A DNA stretch of 8,245 bases from Pseudomonadota bacterium (GTDB lineage Bacteria > Pseudomonadota > Alphaproteobacteria > Rhodospirillales > Casp-alpha2): contig JAQBZY010000043.1 of assembly GCA_027620395.1 (NCBI GenBank), positions 1 to 8,245 on the forward strand, in the 5' to 3' direction. Below the pieces are notes generated by a model. The model did not search any database. It was not told the origin of the DNA and saw nothing but the letters and a program-made list of their open reading frames with translations. The stretch's first letter is position 1. Each line of letters opens with the position of its first letter. Shown piece by piece: positions 1 through 7,809 of the stretch. A program made the translations under genes and the position numbers.

Positions 1-614
1 CCCTGGCCTATGACCTGGAACACTTGCTGGCCGAGGCGATGCTGTTGCCCGAATGGTATCTGCCCGCCGTCACCGGTCGGCCGACGCCGGCCGCCGACAC
101 CGCGGCTTATCGCCAAGCATGGACCGAGGCCCTCGCCGAAATCGCCGAGCGACGCGAGACGCTGGTGCTCCGTGACTATCACGTCGACAATTTGATGTGG
201 CTGCCCGAGCGCGACGGTATCGCCCGCTGCGGCCTTTTGGATTTTCAAGACGCCCTCGCCGGTGCCCGCGCCTACGACGTGATGTCGCTGATCGAGGATG
301 CCAGACGCGATATCCGCCCGGCACTCCGCCATCACTGCATCGCTCGATATCTGGAGGCATTTCCGAAACTCGATCCGGCCGGGTTCGCTTCCGATATCGC
401 CGTCCTGGGCGCCGGTCGGCACGCCAAAGTAATCGGCATCTTCACCAGACTTTGGCGGCGTGACGGGAAGCCGCACTACCTCGGCCACATTCCCCGCGTC
501 TGGCGGCTGCTCGAAAATTCCCTCGCCGATCCGCACATGCGACCGGTTCTGGCATGGTTCGATGCGACCATTCCGCCGTCGCTCCGCCGCCAACCCGACG
601 CGGAGCCATCTTGA
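1..614 (+). CDS. amgK: AmgK-like anomeric MurNAc/GlcNAc kinase, C-terminal part (5' end outside window)
   Basis: This is the C-terminal ~203 residues of an aminoglycoside-phosphotransferase (APH) fold kinase. The frame is open from position 3 with no start, so the N-lobe lies upstream. The catalytic loop reads RDYHVDN, with Asp at 174-176, His at 180-182 and Asn at 189-191. The metal-binding DFQDA follows at 240-254, then G-A-R-A-Y-D-V-M-S-L and an acidic/Arg stretch typical of AmgK proteins. Family knowledge: AmgK phosphorylates the anomeric hydroxyl of MurNAc (and GlcNAc) in the cytoplasm, feeding MurU in cell-wall recycling. The directly following murU supports this role over antibiotic modification. 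The stop TGA is at 612-614, and it overlaps a possible TTG start of murU. In some alphaproteobacteria this kinase is fused to or preceded by tsaE; that cannot be tested here. The APH-family kinase call is firm. The AmgK assignment rests on motif style and context. Confidence 0.85.
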   Translation, partial: LAYDLEHLLAEAMLLPEWYLPAVTGRPTPAADTAAYRQAWTEALAEIAERRETLVLRDYHVDNLMWLPERDGIARCGLLDFQDALAGARAYDVMSLIEDARRDIRPALRHHCIARYLEAFPKLDPAGFASDIAVLGAGRHAKVIGIFTRLWRRDGKPHYLGHIPRVWRLLENSLADPHMRPVLAWFDATIPPSLRRQPDAEPS

Positions 615-628
615 CCGGCGCCGCCATC

Positions 629-1357
629 ATGCCGAGATCGGCAATGCTGTTGGCCGCCGGATTGGGGAAGCGGATGCGGCCTTTGACCGATAGCATTCCG
701 AAACCGATGGTGCCGTTCATGGGCCGGCCGTTGATCGATCATGCCTTGGATCGGCTGGCCGAGGCCGGGGTCAAACGCGCGGTCGTCAACTTGCACTATT
801 TTCCGAACCAGATCCGCAATCACCTCGCCAACCGCACCGATATCGAGATCGTCTATTCGGATGAGCCGGAGCTTTTGGAGACCGGCGGCGGCGTCAAAAA
901 GGCGCTGCCGCTTTTGGGCGACGCGCCTTTTTTCGCCGTCAATTCCGACGCCATTTGGCTGAATGGCGGCACCGACACGCTCGGGCGGCTCGCCGAGCTT
1001 TGGAATTCCGAGCGCATGGATGCGTTGTTGCTGTTGCAATCGACGGTCGATGCGCATGGCTACCACGGACCGGGCGACTTCACCGCCGATCCGGATGGCC
1101 GCGTGGCCCGCCGCGCGGAAAGTGAAGTGACACCTTGGCTGTTCGCCGGCGTCGAGATCATCGATCCGAAAGCCTTTGCGGACACGCCGGACGGTCCTTT
1201 TTCGCTTAACGTCATCTTTGATCGGACCCTTCGGGCGGGACGGCTGTACGGCATGGTGCATGACGGCGAATGGTTTCACATCGGCTCGCCCGAAGGCCTG
1301 GCGGAAGCGGAAACCTTCATGAACGATCCCTACCCCGGCGACAAGAAACGCACGTGA
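629..1357 (+). CDS. murU: MurU-like N-acetylmuramate-1-phosphate uridylyltransferase
   Basis: The 242-residue protein is a sugar-phosphate nucleotidyltransferase of GT-A-like fold. The N-terminus has the nucleotide-binding signature LAAGLGKRMRPLT (residues 8-20), then PKP at 24-26. A metal-binding Asp lies in VNSDA (Asp107). The C-terminal part has EWFHIGSPEGL (His217), where many relatives have Asp. Length fits MurU (about 220-240 residues), and no C-terminal hexapeptide-repeat domain is present, unlike GlmU. MurU transfers UMP to MurNAc-1-phosphate to give UDP-MurNAc, and AmgK supplies the substrate. The chosen start is ATG 629, which places five residues before the conserved AMLLAAG block. 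An alternative TTG at 611 would overlap the amgK stop and has GGAG at 602-605 upstream, so it is equally credible. The end overlaps the addB GTG by four bases. Related sugar nucleotidyltransferases (mannose-1-P or glucose-1-P type) share these motifs, so the substrate is inferred mainly from the amgK neighbour. Confidence 0.88.
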   Translation: MPRSAMLLAAGLGKRMRPLTDSIPKPMVPFMGRPLIDHALDRLAEAGVKRAVVNLHYFPNQIRNHLANRTDIEIVYSDEPELLETGGGVKKALPLLGDAPFFAVNSDAIWLNGGTDTLGRLAELWNSERMDALLLLQSTVDAHGYHGPGDFTADPDGRVARRAESEVTPWLFAGVEIIDPKAFADTPDGPFSLNVIFDRTLRAGRLYGMVHDGEWFHIGSPEGLAEAETFMNDPYPGDKKRT

Positions 1358-4323
1358 CCCTATTCGACGGCCCCAACCCGCGCCTTTATTCGATCGAAAG
1401 CGGACGGCCGTTCGTCGACGATCTGGCCGCCGTGTTGCTGGCCGAGGCCGGCGGTGAACCGGGCCGGCTGGCCGAAATGCGGGTCCTGCTACCGACCAGA
1501 CGCGCCTGCCGGGCCTTGGCCGACGCGTTTTTGCGGCAAAGCGATGGCGGCGCGGCGCTGCTGCCCAGGCTGCTGCCGCTTGGCGACATCGATGAGGATG
1601 AATTGACGATCGCCGGCGCCGATCCGGCCGTGCCGCCGGCGATGCCGGCGATGGCCAGACAATTATTGCTGGCACGCCTGATCCTGGCGCTGCCCGGACG
1701 AGCCGAACTGCCCGAGCAAGCGGTGGCCTTGGCCGGCGAATTGGCGCACCTGATCGACCGCCTGGCGACCGAGGAATGCGATCCTGTCTTGCTCCGGACC
1801 CTGGTTCCGGAGGATTTCTCGGCGCATTGGCAGGAAGTGCTGACGTTTCTCGAAATCCTGATCGAACAGTGGCCGGAAATTCTCGCCGGCGAGGGTGTGC
1901 TTGATCCGACCGCCAGACGTGGCTTGTTGCTCCGAGCCGAAGCCGAACGCTGGCGCAAGGCCCCACCGGCGACGCCGGTGATCGCCGCCGGCTCGACCGG
2001 ATCGATTCCGGCGACGGCGGCGCTTTTAAAAGTCATCGCCTCGCTACCGAAGGGTGCCGTGGTGTTGCCCGGCCTGGACCGCGGCATGCCGGACGATGCC
2101 TGGGCCGCCTTGGGTCCGACGCACCCGCAGTTCGGACTCAGGCATCTGCTGGAACGTCTTGACGTATCCAGAAGCGATGTCCGGGTCTTTCCAGGGAGCG
2201 GCGCATCGACGCCCCGGGCGAAGCTTTTTTCCGATGCGCTCCGGCCCGCAGCCCTCGATCCCGCGCCGCCGCCTTCGGCCGCTGCCATCGACGCGTCGCA
2301 GCACGGACTCAGGCGGATCGATTGCGCCAGTCCGGCCGAGGAGGCCGACGTCGTGGCGTTGATCATGCGCGAAACCTTGGAGCGGCCGGGCGAAACGGCG
2401 GCGTTGATCACGCCGGACCGGGAGTTGGCGAGGCGGGTGCAGACAGCGCTTAGGCGCTGGCGGATCGAAATCGACGATTCGGCTGGCGTTCCGCTGACGC
2501 AAACGCCGCCCGGCGCATTCCTGAAACTGATCGCCGACGCTGCCCTCGAACGATTCGCCCCGGTGCCGCTGTTGGCGCTTCTCAAGCACCCGCTGGCGGC
2601 GGCGGGATTGACGGCGCAGGATTTCCGCGAGCTGACGCGCGGCTTGGAGATCGCCATCCTGCGTGGGCCGAGGCCGGCGCCGGGATTGCAAGGACTCCGC
2701 CAAGCGTTCGCCGAGGCACTGGCTCGGGAACCGAGGCACGCCCGGCTGAGACCGCTGATCGATCGGATCGAGGCGGCATTGCAGTCCTTCGAGCGCCTTA
2801 TCGGTTCGGCGCCGGTTTCGCTCGAAGAGCTGGCGACGGCGCATGTCCGAGCCGCCGAAGCGCTGGACGCCGATAAGGATACCGACGGCGCCGCCAGACT
2901 GTGGTCGAAGGAGGCCGGCGAGGCAGCGGCAACCTTCATGGGAGAATTCACCGACTGCATCGGTCGCCTCGGCCGCTTGGCCGGCGAACACTACCCAAGC
3001 CTGTTCGGGCAGTTGATGGCCGGCCGCGTGGTCCGGCCCCGCTTCGGGCGGCATCCCAGGCTTTTCATCTGGGGCCTGCTTGAGGCACGGTTGCAGCGGG
3101 CCGACACCGTGATCCTGGGCGGCCTCAACGAAGCCACATGGCCGCCGGAAGCGGAAAGCAATCCGTGGATCAGCCGGCCGATGGCGGCCGCGCTCGGCCT
3201 CGAGATGCCGGAGCGCAGGATCGGCTTGACGGCGCATGATTTCCAACAAGCCTTCGCCGCCGATAACGTCGTGCTGACCCGCGCGCACCGGGCGCAAGGC
3301 GCGCAAACGGTACCGTCGCGCTGGCTGATGCGGATCGACAATCTGATCGCCCGCGCCGCTGGGCCGGCACCGGCAGACCCGACGGCAAGAAAATGGATCC
3401 ATTGGGCCGCCGCCGTTGACGATCCGAAGCGGCTCTGGCCCATGCAGCACGAGCGCCGCGTCCCGCCACCGGCGCCCAAACCGCCCGCTCGGGCCCGGCC
3501 CACCGGCTTGTCCGCGACCCGGATCGAAACACTGATCCGCGATCCCTATGCGATCTATGCCGAGCGGATATTGAAGCTCCGCCCGCTCGATCCGATCGAC
3601 GCCGATCCCGGCGCCGCCGACAAGGGAAGCCTGATCCACGAGGCCTTGGACCGGTTCATCAAGCAGCACCCGGGCGCGTTGCCGGACGATGCCGCGAGGC
3701 GTCTCGTCGACATCGGCCGCGAAGTCTTCGGCCGATATCTGGCCAAGCCGGGCGTCAGGGCTTTCTGGTGGCCACGGTTCCTGACCATCGCCGAGTGGTT
3801 CGTCGCTTGGCAGCGCGGGCGGCTGGATGCTGGCTGGCGGAATGTCTTGGCCGAAAAGAAAGGCGAAATCGACATCGCGGCCGTCAGGGGTGGGTTCAAA
3901 CTGACCGCCACCGCCGACCGGATCGATTTCAGAGACGACGTCGGCCTATCGATCATCGATTACAAAACCGGTGCGCCGCCCTCCGCCAAGCAAGTCGAGA
4001 GCGGCCTTACGCCGCAATTGCCGATCGAAGCAATGATCGCGCTGGCGAAAGGTTTCCCGGGCATCGATGCGGAACGGATCGCCGAGCTGATGTACGTCAG
4101 GCTTTCCGGCGGCCGCGAGCCCGGCATTGCCAAGCCGCTCAAGCTCGACGTCGCCGAGGTCATCGAAAAAACCAGGGACGGCGTCAATCGGCTGATCGTC
4201 CGTTACGCCGATCCCAAGACCCCGTATCTGTCCAGGCCGCGGCCGCAATTCGACGCCGTTTACGGCGACTACGACCATCTGGCCAGGGTCCAGGAATGGG
4301 GCGCCGGCGGCGGCGACGAATGA
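1354..4323 (+). CDS. addB: AddB, nuclease subunit of the AddAB double-strand break repair complex (alphaproteobacterial type)
   Basis: The 989-residue protein partners AddA in resecting broken DNA ends. The N-terminal two thirds is an inactive helicase-like scaffold: LLPTRRACRAL near residues 45-55, a LITPDRELARR stretch, then GGLNEATWP (589-597), AHDF (627-630) and VPSRWL, all hallmarks of this subfamily. The C-terminal domain is a RecB-type PD-(D/E)XK nuclease: GSLIHEAL with His762, ADRID with Asp855, IIDYKTG with Asp869 and Lys871, then Gln888. All expected catalytic residues are present. I see no Walker A, and the Cys residues that bind Fe-S in Bacillus AddB are missing. The GTG start at 1354 is chosen because it overlaps the murU stop (GTGA) and gives the expected N-terminus TLFDGPNPRLYSI; the open frame back to 1270 lies inside murU. 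The addA start overlaps its stop (ATGA), implying coupled synthesis of the two subunits. AGA/AGG arginine codons are frequent. Confidence 0.96.
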   Translation: MTLFDGPNPRLYSIESGRPFVDDLAAVLLAEAGGEPGRLAEMRVLLPTRRACRALADAFLRQSDGGAALLPRLLPLGDIDEDELTIAGADPAVPPAMPAMARQLLLARLILALPGRAELPEQAVALAGELAHLIDRLATEECDPVLLRTLVPEDFSAHWQEVLTFLEILIEQWPEILAGEGVLDPTARRGLLLRAEAERWRKAPPATPVIAAGSTGSIPATAALLKVIASLPKGAVVLPGLDRGMPDDAWAALGPTHPQFGLRHLLERLDVSRSDVRVFPGSGASTPRAKLFSDALRPAALDPAPPPSAAAIDASQHGLRRIDCASPAEEADVVALIMRETLERPGETAALITPDRELARRVQTALRRWRIEIDDSAGVPLTQTPPGAFLKLIADAALERFAPVPLLALLKHPLAAAGLTAQDFRELTRGLEIAILRGPRPAPGLQGLRQAFAEALAREPRHARLRPLIDRIEAALQSFERLIGSAPVSLEELATAHVRAAEALDADKDTDGAARLWSKEAGEAAATFMGEFTDCIGRLGRLAGEHYPSLFGQLMAGRVVRPRFGRHPRLFIWGLLEARLQRADTVILGGLNEATWPPEAESNPWISRPMAAALGLEMPERRIGLTAHDFQQAFAADNVVLTRAHRAQGAQTVPSRWLMRIDNLIARAAGPAPADPTARKWIHWAAAVDDPKRLWPMQHERRVPPPAPKPPARARPTGLSATRIETLIRDPYAIYAERILKLRPLDPIDADPGAADKGSLIHEALDRFIKQHPGALPDDAARRLVDIGREVFGRYLAKPGVRAFWWPRFLTIAEWFVAWQRGRLDAGWRNVLAEKKGEIDIAAVRGGFKLTATADRIDFRDDVGLSIIDYKTGAPPSAKQVESGLTPQLPIEAMIALAKGFPGIDAERIAELMYVRLSGGREPGIAKPLKLDVAEVIEKTRDGVNRLIVRYADPKTPYLSRPRPQFDAVYGDYDHLARVQEWGAGGGDE

Positions 4324-7300
4324 GCGGAAAAAAATCCACCTCCCGCATCCGCCAACGCACCGCGCAGCAAATCGCGGCGGCGGCACCGGCGGCATCGGTC
4401 TGGGTCTCGGCCAACGCCGGCACCGGCAAAACCGGCGTCCTGGTTGATCGTATTTCGAGGCTTTTGTTGGTCGGCGTCCGGCCTGGAAAAATTCTCTGCC
4501 TGACCTTCACCAAGGCGGCGGCGGCGGAGATGGCAGTCAGGCTACAGAGGCTCTTGAGCGATTGGTCGGCGATGCCCGAACCGGATCTAGCCGAGGAATT
4601 GACCGCGCTCGGCGAAGCACCGGCCGATGCCGATCTGACCGCGCGGGCACGGCGATTGTTCGGGGAAATGTTGGAGGCACCGGACGGGCTCAGAATCAGG
4701 ACCATACATTCGTTCTGCGAATCGCTGCTCGGCCGGTTCCCATTGGAAGCTCGGATCACGCCGGATTTCAAGGTCATGGACGAGCGCTCGCAGCGCGAAC
4801 TGCAGACCGAGGCCCGCGACCGGATGCTCGCCGGCGCCGAAAGTACCGGCGCTAAATTGATCGACGCACTGCATGCCTTGGCCGGCCTGGTCGACGAAAC
4901 CGGGTTCGCCGGCCTGATCGCCGAGTTGGATACGCACCGGGCGAAATTCCGCACCGCGCTCAACCGCTTCGCTGGCGCCGATGGATTGACCGAAGCCGTC
5001 GAGGCGGCGCTTGGCCTGGCCCCCGGCGAGACCGCCGATGACATCCTGGCCAAGGCGGCCAAGATCGAGGATTGGGAGCGGGCGGCGCTGGTCAGCTTGA
5101 TCGACGCCTGGGACCAGGGCGCCGACGGCAACCGCAGAATGGCCGCAACGGCCCGCCAATGGTTGGCGATGCCGGCCGAGCGGCGGCAAGGCGCCTGGCA
5201 CAGCGATTACGCCGGTCTGTTTCTAAAAGCCGACGGTTTACCGAAGGCGGAGCGCACGCTTTTAAGTAAAGGCGCCCTGCAGCACGACCCGGACGCGCTG
5301 GCCCACGCCGGCCGCATCATCGAAAAACTTCTCGCCGTCCAGGATCGTCTCAAGGCCGCCAACACTGCCGCCGGCAGCCAAGCGCTGATCCGGATCGGCG
5401 AGGCCTTGATCGATGTCTACGAACATTTGAAGTCCCAGCACGGCGCCCTCGACTACGACGATTTGATCGAACGCACGTCGGCGCTGCTGAGCAGTCCGGG
5501 CGGCGCCAGTTGGGTGCATTACAAGCTCGACGGCGGCATCGAGCATGTTCTGGTCGACGAGGCGCAGGATACCAGCCGGCCGCAATGGCAAGTGATCGAC
5601 GGCCTCGCCGCCGAATTTCATGCCGGGCTTGGCCGGCACGAGGAAACCTCGGATCGGCCGAGAACCGTGTTCGCGGTCGGCGACGAGAAGCAGTCGATCT
5701 ACAGTTTTCAAGGCGCCGATCCGGCGCTGTTCAGCGCCATGCGAGACCGCTTCGGTGGCCGGGTCGCGGCGTCCGGTCAGACCTGGCGGCCGGTCGAACT
5801 GGCCGAGAGTTTCCGCTCGGCACCGGCGATTCTGAAACTGGTCGATGCCGTCTTCGCCAATGCCGAAACCGCCAAGGGGGTGCGCTTCGGTGACGGCGAA
5901 GTTCACCATGTCTGGGCCCGCAAGGGACAGTCCGGACGGATCGAACTATGGCCTCACGAGGAGCGGACGGACGACGACGACAAGGGCGAACCCTGGGACG
6001 CGCCGGTCGATTACGTCGGCACCGACAGCCCCGAGGGCCGGGTCGCGGCTCGGATCGCCGACACCATCCGAGGCTGGCTCGACAGTCACGAGGTGTTGCC
6101 GGCGCAAGGTCGGCCAGTCAGGGCCGGTGACGTTTTGATTTTGGTCCAGAAGCGCAAGCAGTTCGCGGAATTGATGGTCAAGGAATTGAAGAAACGGGAC
6201 ATTCCGGTCGCTGGCCGCGACCGGATGATCCTGACCGACCAATTGGCGATTCAGGATCTTCTGGCCGTTGCCAAATTGGCGCTGCTGGCGGAAGACGATC
6301 TCAACACCGCCGTGGTCCTCAAGGGACCGCTGATCGAATTCGACGAGGATCAATTGTTCGATCTGGCCAATGGCCGCTCCGGGCCGCTGATCGCCGCGCT
6401 GGCTTTTCGCAAGGACGAGCAACCCGCGTTCGCCTGGGCAATGGATCGGATCGGCGAATGGCGGCGGCGTGCCGATTACATGCCGCCGTTCGAGTTTTTC
6501 TCGGAAATTTTGGGCCCCGACCAAGGCCGCGCCCGGCTAACCGCGCATCTTGGCCGGCAAGCCTCGGAGCCGATCGACGACTTCCTGGCCGCGGCGCTCG
6601 ATTTCGAGCGCCAGCACGTCCCTTCGCTGCAAGGCTTCGTACATTGGATGGAAACCGGCGCCAGCGAAGTAAAGCGGGATCTTGAACTCGGCCGCGACGA
6701 AGTCCGGGTCATGACGGTGCACGGCGCCAAGGGCCTGCAATCGGAAATCGTCATCCTGGCTGACGCCTGCACGTTGCCGGCCGGACAAAATTTGCCCCGG
6801 GTCCGCTGGTTCGGCGCCGACGCGTTACCGGTCTGGCCCGGCATCGTCGCCAACGAGACGGCGGATTTGCAGAAATCCCGCGAACGGATCGCCGAGGCCA
6901 TGTCCGAGGAATACCGGCGGCTGCTTTACGTTGCGCTGACCCGAGCCAAGGACCGGCTCTACGTCACCGGCTTCACCGGCAAGCGGGGCAGCATCGAGGG
7001 CTCCTGGTACGAGATGGTCGAAACCGCACTCAAGCCGGTGGCGGCGGAAGTCTCCGAGCTCGACGGCCGGCGACGGCTGGTGTTCGAGGAAGCGCAATCG
7101 GGCGAACCCGACGGCGACGGTGCCGGCCGGCCAGGATCGGAAGAAATGGCGCCGCCAGTGCCGGACTGGATATCGGCCGAGCGCCCCGAAGAAGCGGCGC
7201 CGCATCGACCCATAAGTCCGTCCCGGCCAGAGGGCGACGAGCCACCGGTCCGTTCGCCGATCGATGCCGATGACCGAAACCGCTTCAAACGCGGGCTCTT

Positions 7301-7784
7301 GGTGCATGCGCTATTGCAATCGCTGCCCGATGTGCCCAGCGGCGAGCGCGGCATGGCTGCGGAACGCTATCTGGCGGCACCGGCGCATGGGCTCGATTTC
7401 GGATTGCAAACCGAGATCGCCGCCGAAGTGATGCGGGTGCTCGGCGATCCGGCCCTCGCCGACGCGTTCGGGCCCGGAAGCCTGGCCGAAGTGCCGGTGA
7501 TAGCCACCATCCAGACCACGACCGGCCAGCGGGTGATCTCGGGGCAGATCGACCGCCTGGCAATCCGTGACGGTCGGGTTCTGATCGTCGATTTCAAGAC
7601 CAACCGTCCGGCGCCGACGACACCCGAGCAGGTGGCGCCGATCTATCTTCGGCAAATGGCGTCCTATAGGGCGGCGCTCCGGTTGATTTATCCACAGGCG
7701 GACATCGGCGCAATCCTACTGTGGACGGACGGTCCGGCCTGGATGCAACTGCCGGACGAGTTGCTGGATCGGCACGCGCCTTGA
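4320..7784 (+). CDS. addA: AddA, helicase-nuclease subunit of the AddAB double-strand break repair complex
   Basis: The 1154-residue protein is an SF1 UvrD/Rep-type helicase with a C-terminal RecB nuclease. Motifs in order: Walker A ANAGTGKT (31-38, Lys37); Ia LTFTKAAAAEM (61-71); TIHSF (128-132); LDYDDLI (377-383); motif II LVDEAQDTS (Asp413, Glu414); motif III VGDEKQSIYSF (Asp455, Gln458); motif IV ESFRS (496-500); motif V TVHGAKGL (His801); motif VI YRRLLYVALTRAKDRL (865-880). A Pro/Glu-rich linker of roughly 70 residues precedes the nuclease: LLVHALL with His996, GQIDRL with Asp1078, IVDFKTN with Asp1091 and Lys1093, and QMASY with Gln1112. Nothing essential is missing. AddA is the motor, and each of AddA and AddB degrades one strand to generate a 3' tail for RecA. 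Start ATG 4320 overlaps the addB stop. The open frame upstream, back to 3768, is an Arg-rich shadow of addB. No strong Shine-Dalgarno site precedes the start, consistent with translational coupling. Confidence 0.97.
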   Translation: MSGKKSTSRIRQRTAQQIAAAAPAASVWVSANAGTGKTGVLVDRISRLLLVGVRPGKILCLTFTKAAAAEMAVRLQRLLSDWSAMPEPDLAEELTALGEAPADADLTARARRLFGEMLEAPDGLRIRTIHSFCESLLGRFPLEARITPDFKVMDERSQRELQTEARDRMLAGAESTGAKLIDALHALAGLVDETGFAGLIAELDTHRAKFRTALNRFAGADGLTEAVEAALGLAPGETADDILAKAAKIEDWERAALVSLIDAWDQGADGNRRMAATARQWLAMPAERRQGAWHSDYAGLFLKADGLPKAERTLLSKGALQHDPDALAHAGRIIEKLLAVQDRLKAANTAAGSQALIRIGEALIDVYEHLKSQHGALDYDDLIERTSALLSSPGGASWVHYKLDGGIEHVLVDEAQDTSRPQWQVIDGLAAEFHAGLGRHEETSDRPRTVFAVGDEKQSIYSFQGADPALFSAMRDRFGGRVAASGQTWRPVELAESFRSAPAILKLVDAVFANAETAKGVRFGDGEVHHVWARKGQSGRIELWPHEERTDDDDKGEPWDAPVDYVGTDSPEGRVAARIADTIRGWLDSHEVLPAQGRPVRAGDVLILVQKRKQFAELMVKELKKRDIPVAGRDRMILTDQLAIQDLLAVAKLALLAEDDLNTAVVLKGPLIEFDEDQLFDLANGRSGPLIAALAFRKDEQPAFAWAMDRIGEWRRRADYMPPFEFFSEILGPDQGRARLTAHLGRQASEPIDDFLAAALDFERQHVPSLQGFVHWMETGASEVKRDLELGRDEVRVMTVHGAKGLQSEIVILADACTLPAGQNLPRVRWFGADALPVWPGIVANETADLQKSRERIAEAMSEEYRRLLYVALTRAKDRLYVTGFTGKRGSIEGSWYEMVETALKPVAAEVSELDGRRRLVFEEAQSGEPDGDGAGRPGSEEMAPPVPDWISAERPEEAAPHRPISPSRPEGDEPPVRSPIDADDRNRFKRGLLVHALLQSLPDVPSGERGMAAERYLAAPAHGLDFGLQTEIAAEVMRVLGDPALADAFGPGSLAEVPVIATIQTTTGQRVISGQIDRLAIRDGRVLIVDFKTNRPAPTTPEQVAPIYLRQMASYRAALRLIYPQADIGAILLWTDGPAWMQLPDELLDRHAP

Positions 7785-7809
7785 CGGTTCAATCGGCCAT
7801 ACCTAGATT
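7781..7809 (+). promoter_or_regulatory. Candidate sigma70-type promoter for trxA
   Basis: TTGACG at 7781-7786 and TAGATT at 7804-7809 are separated by exactly 17 bases. They match the -35 consensus at 5 of 6 and the -10 consensus at 4 of 6. The -35 box overlaps the addA stop codon. A start of transcription near 7816 would give a leader of about 67 bases before trxA. Inferred from consensus only; sigma70-like matches can occur by chance, though less easily in GC-rich DNA. Confidence 0.5.

Noticed and set aside
3..614. AmgK-like gene as an aminoglycoside resistance determinant
   Set aside because: The APH fold is shared, but the DFQDA and YDVMSL style motifs and the adjoining murU point to MurNAc kinase, and there are no mobile-element signs around it.
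554..628. Upstream extension of murU to ATG 554
   Set aside because: It overlaps the end of amgK by about 60 bases and adds residues unlike the family. Only the six residues from TTG 611 are a realistic alternative.
1270..1353. Upstream ATG extension of addB
   Set aside because: It would add 28 Arg-rich residues encoded within the conserved end of murU. GTG 1354 gives the expected N-terminus and a four-base overlap.
2134..2318. Short repeated word GGACTCAGGC near 2135 and 2305 in addB
   Set aside because: Two copies of ten bases that both encode Gly-Leu-Arg in frame are likely to be a coincidence of shared codon preference.
476..3669. Long open frames on the minus strand (476-1966, 1386-2960, 2044-3669), each around 500 residues
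   Set aside because: They lie opposite murU and addB, overlap one another, show Arg/Pro/Ser/Gly-rich low-information composition with no recognisable motif, and are the usual result of few stop codons in GC-rich coding DNA.
3768..4319. 184-residue open extension upstream of addA in the same frame
   Set aside because: It is an Arg-rich alternative frame of the addB nuclease domain. The addA family N-terminus begins naturally at ATG 4320, which overlaps the addB stop.
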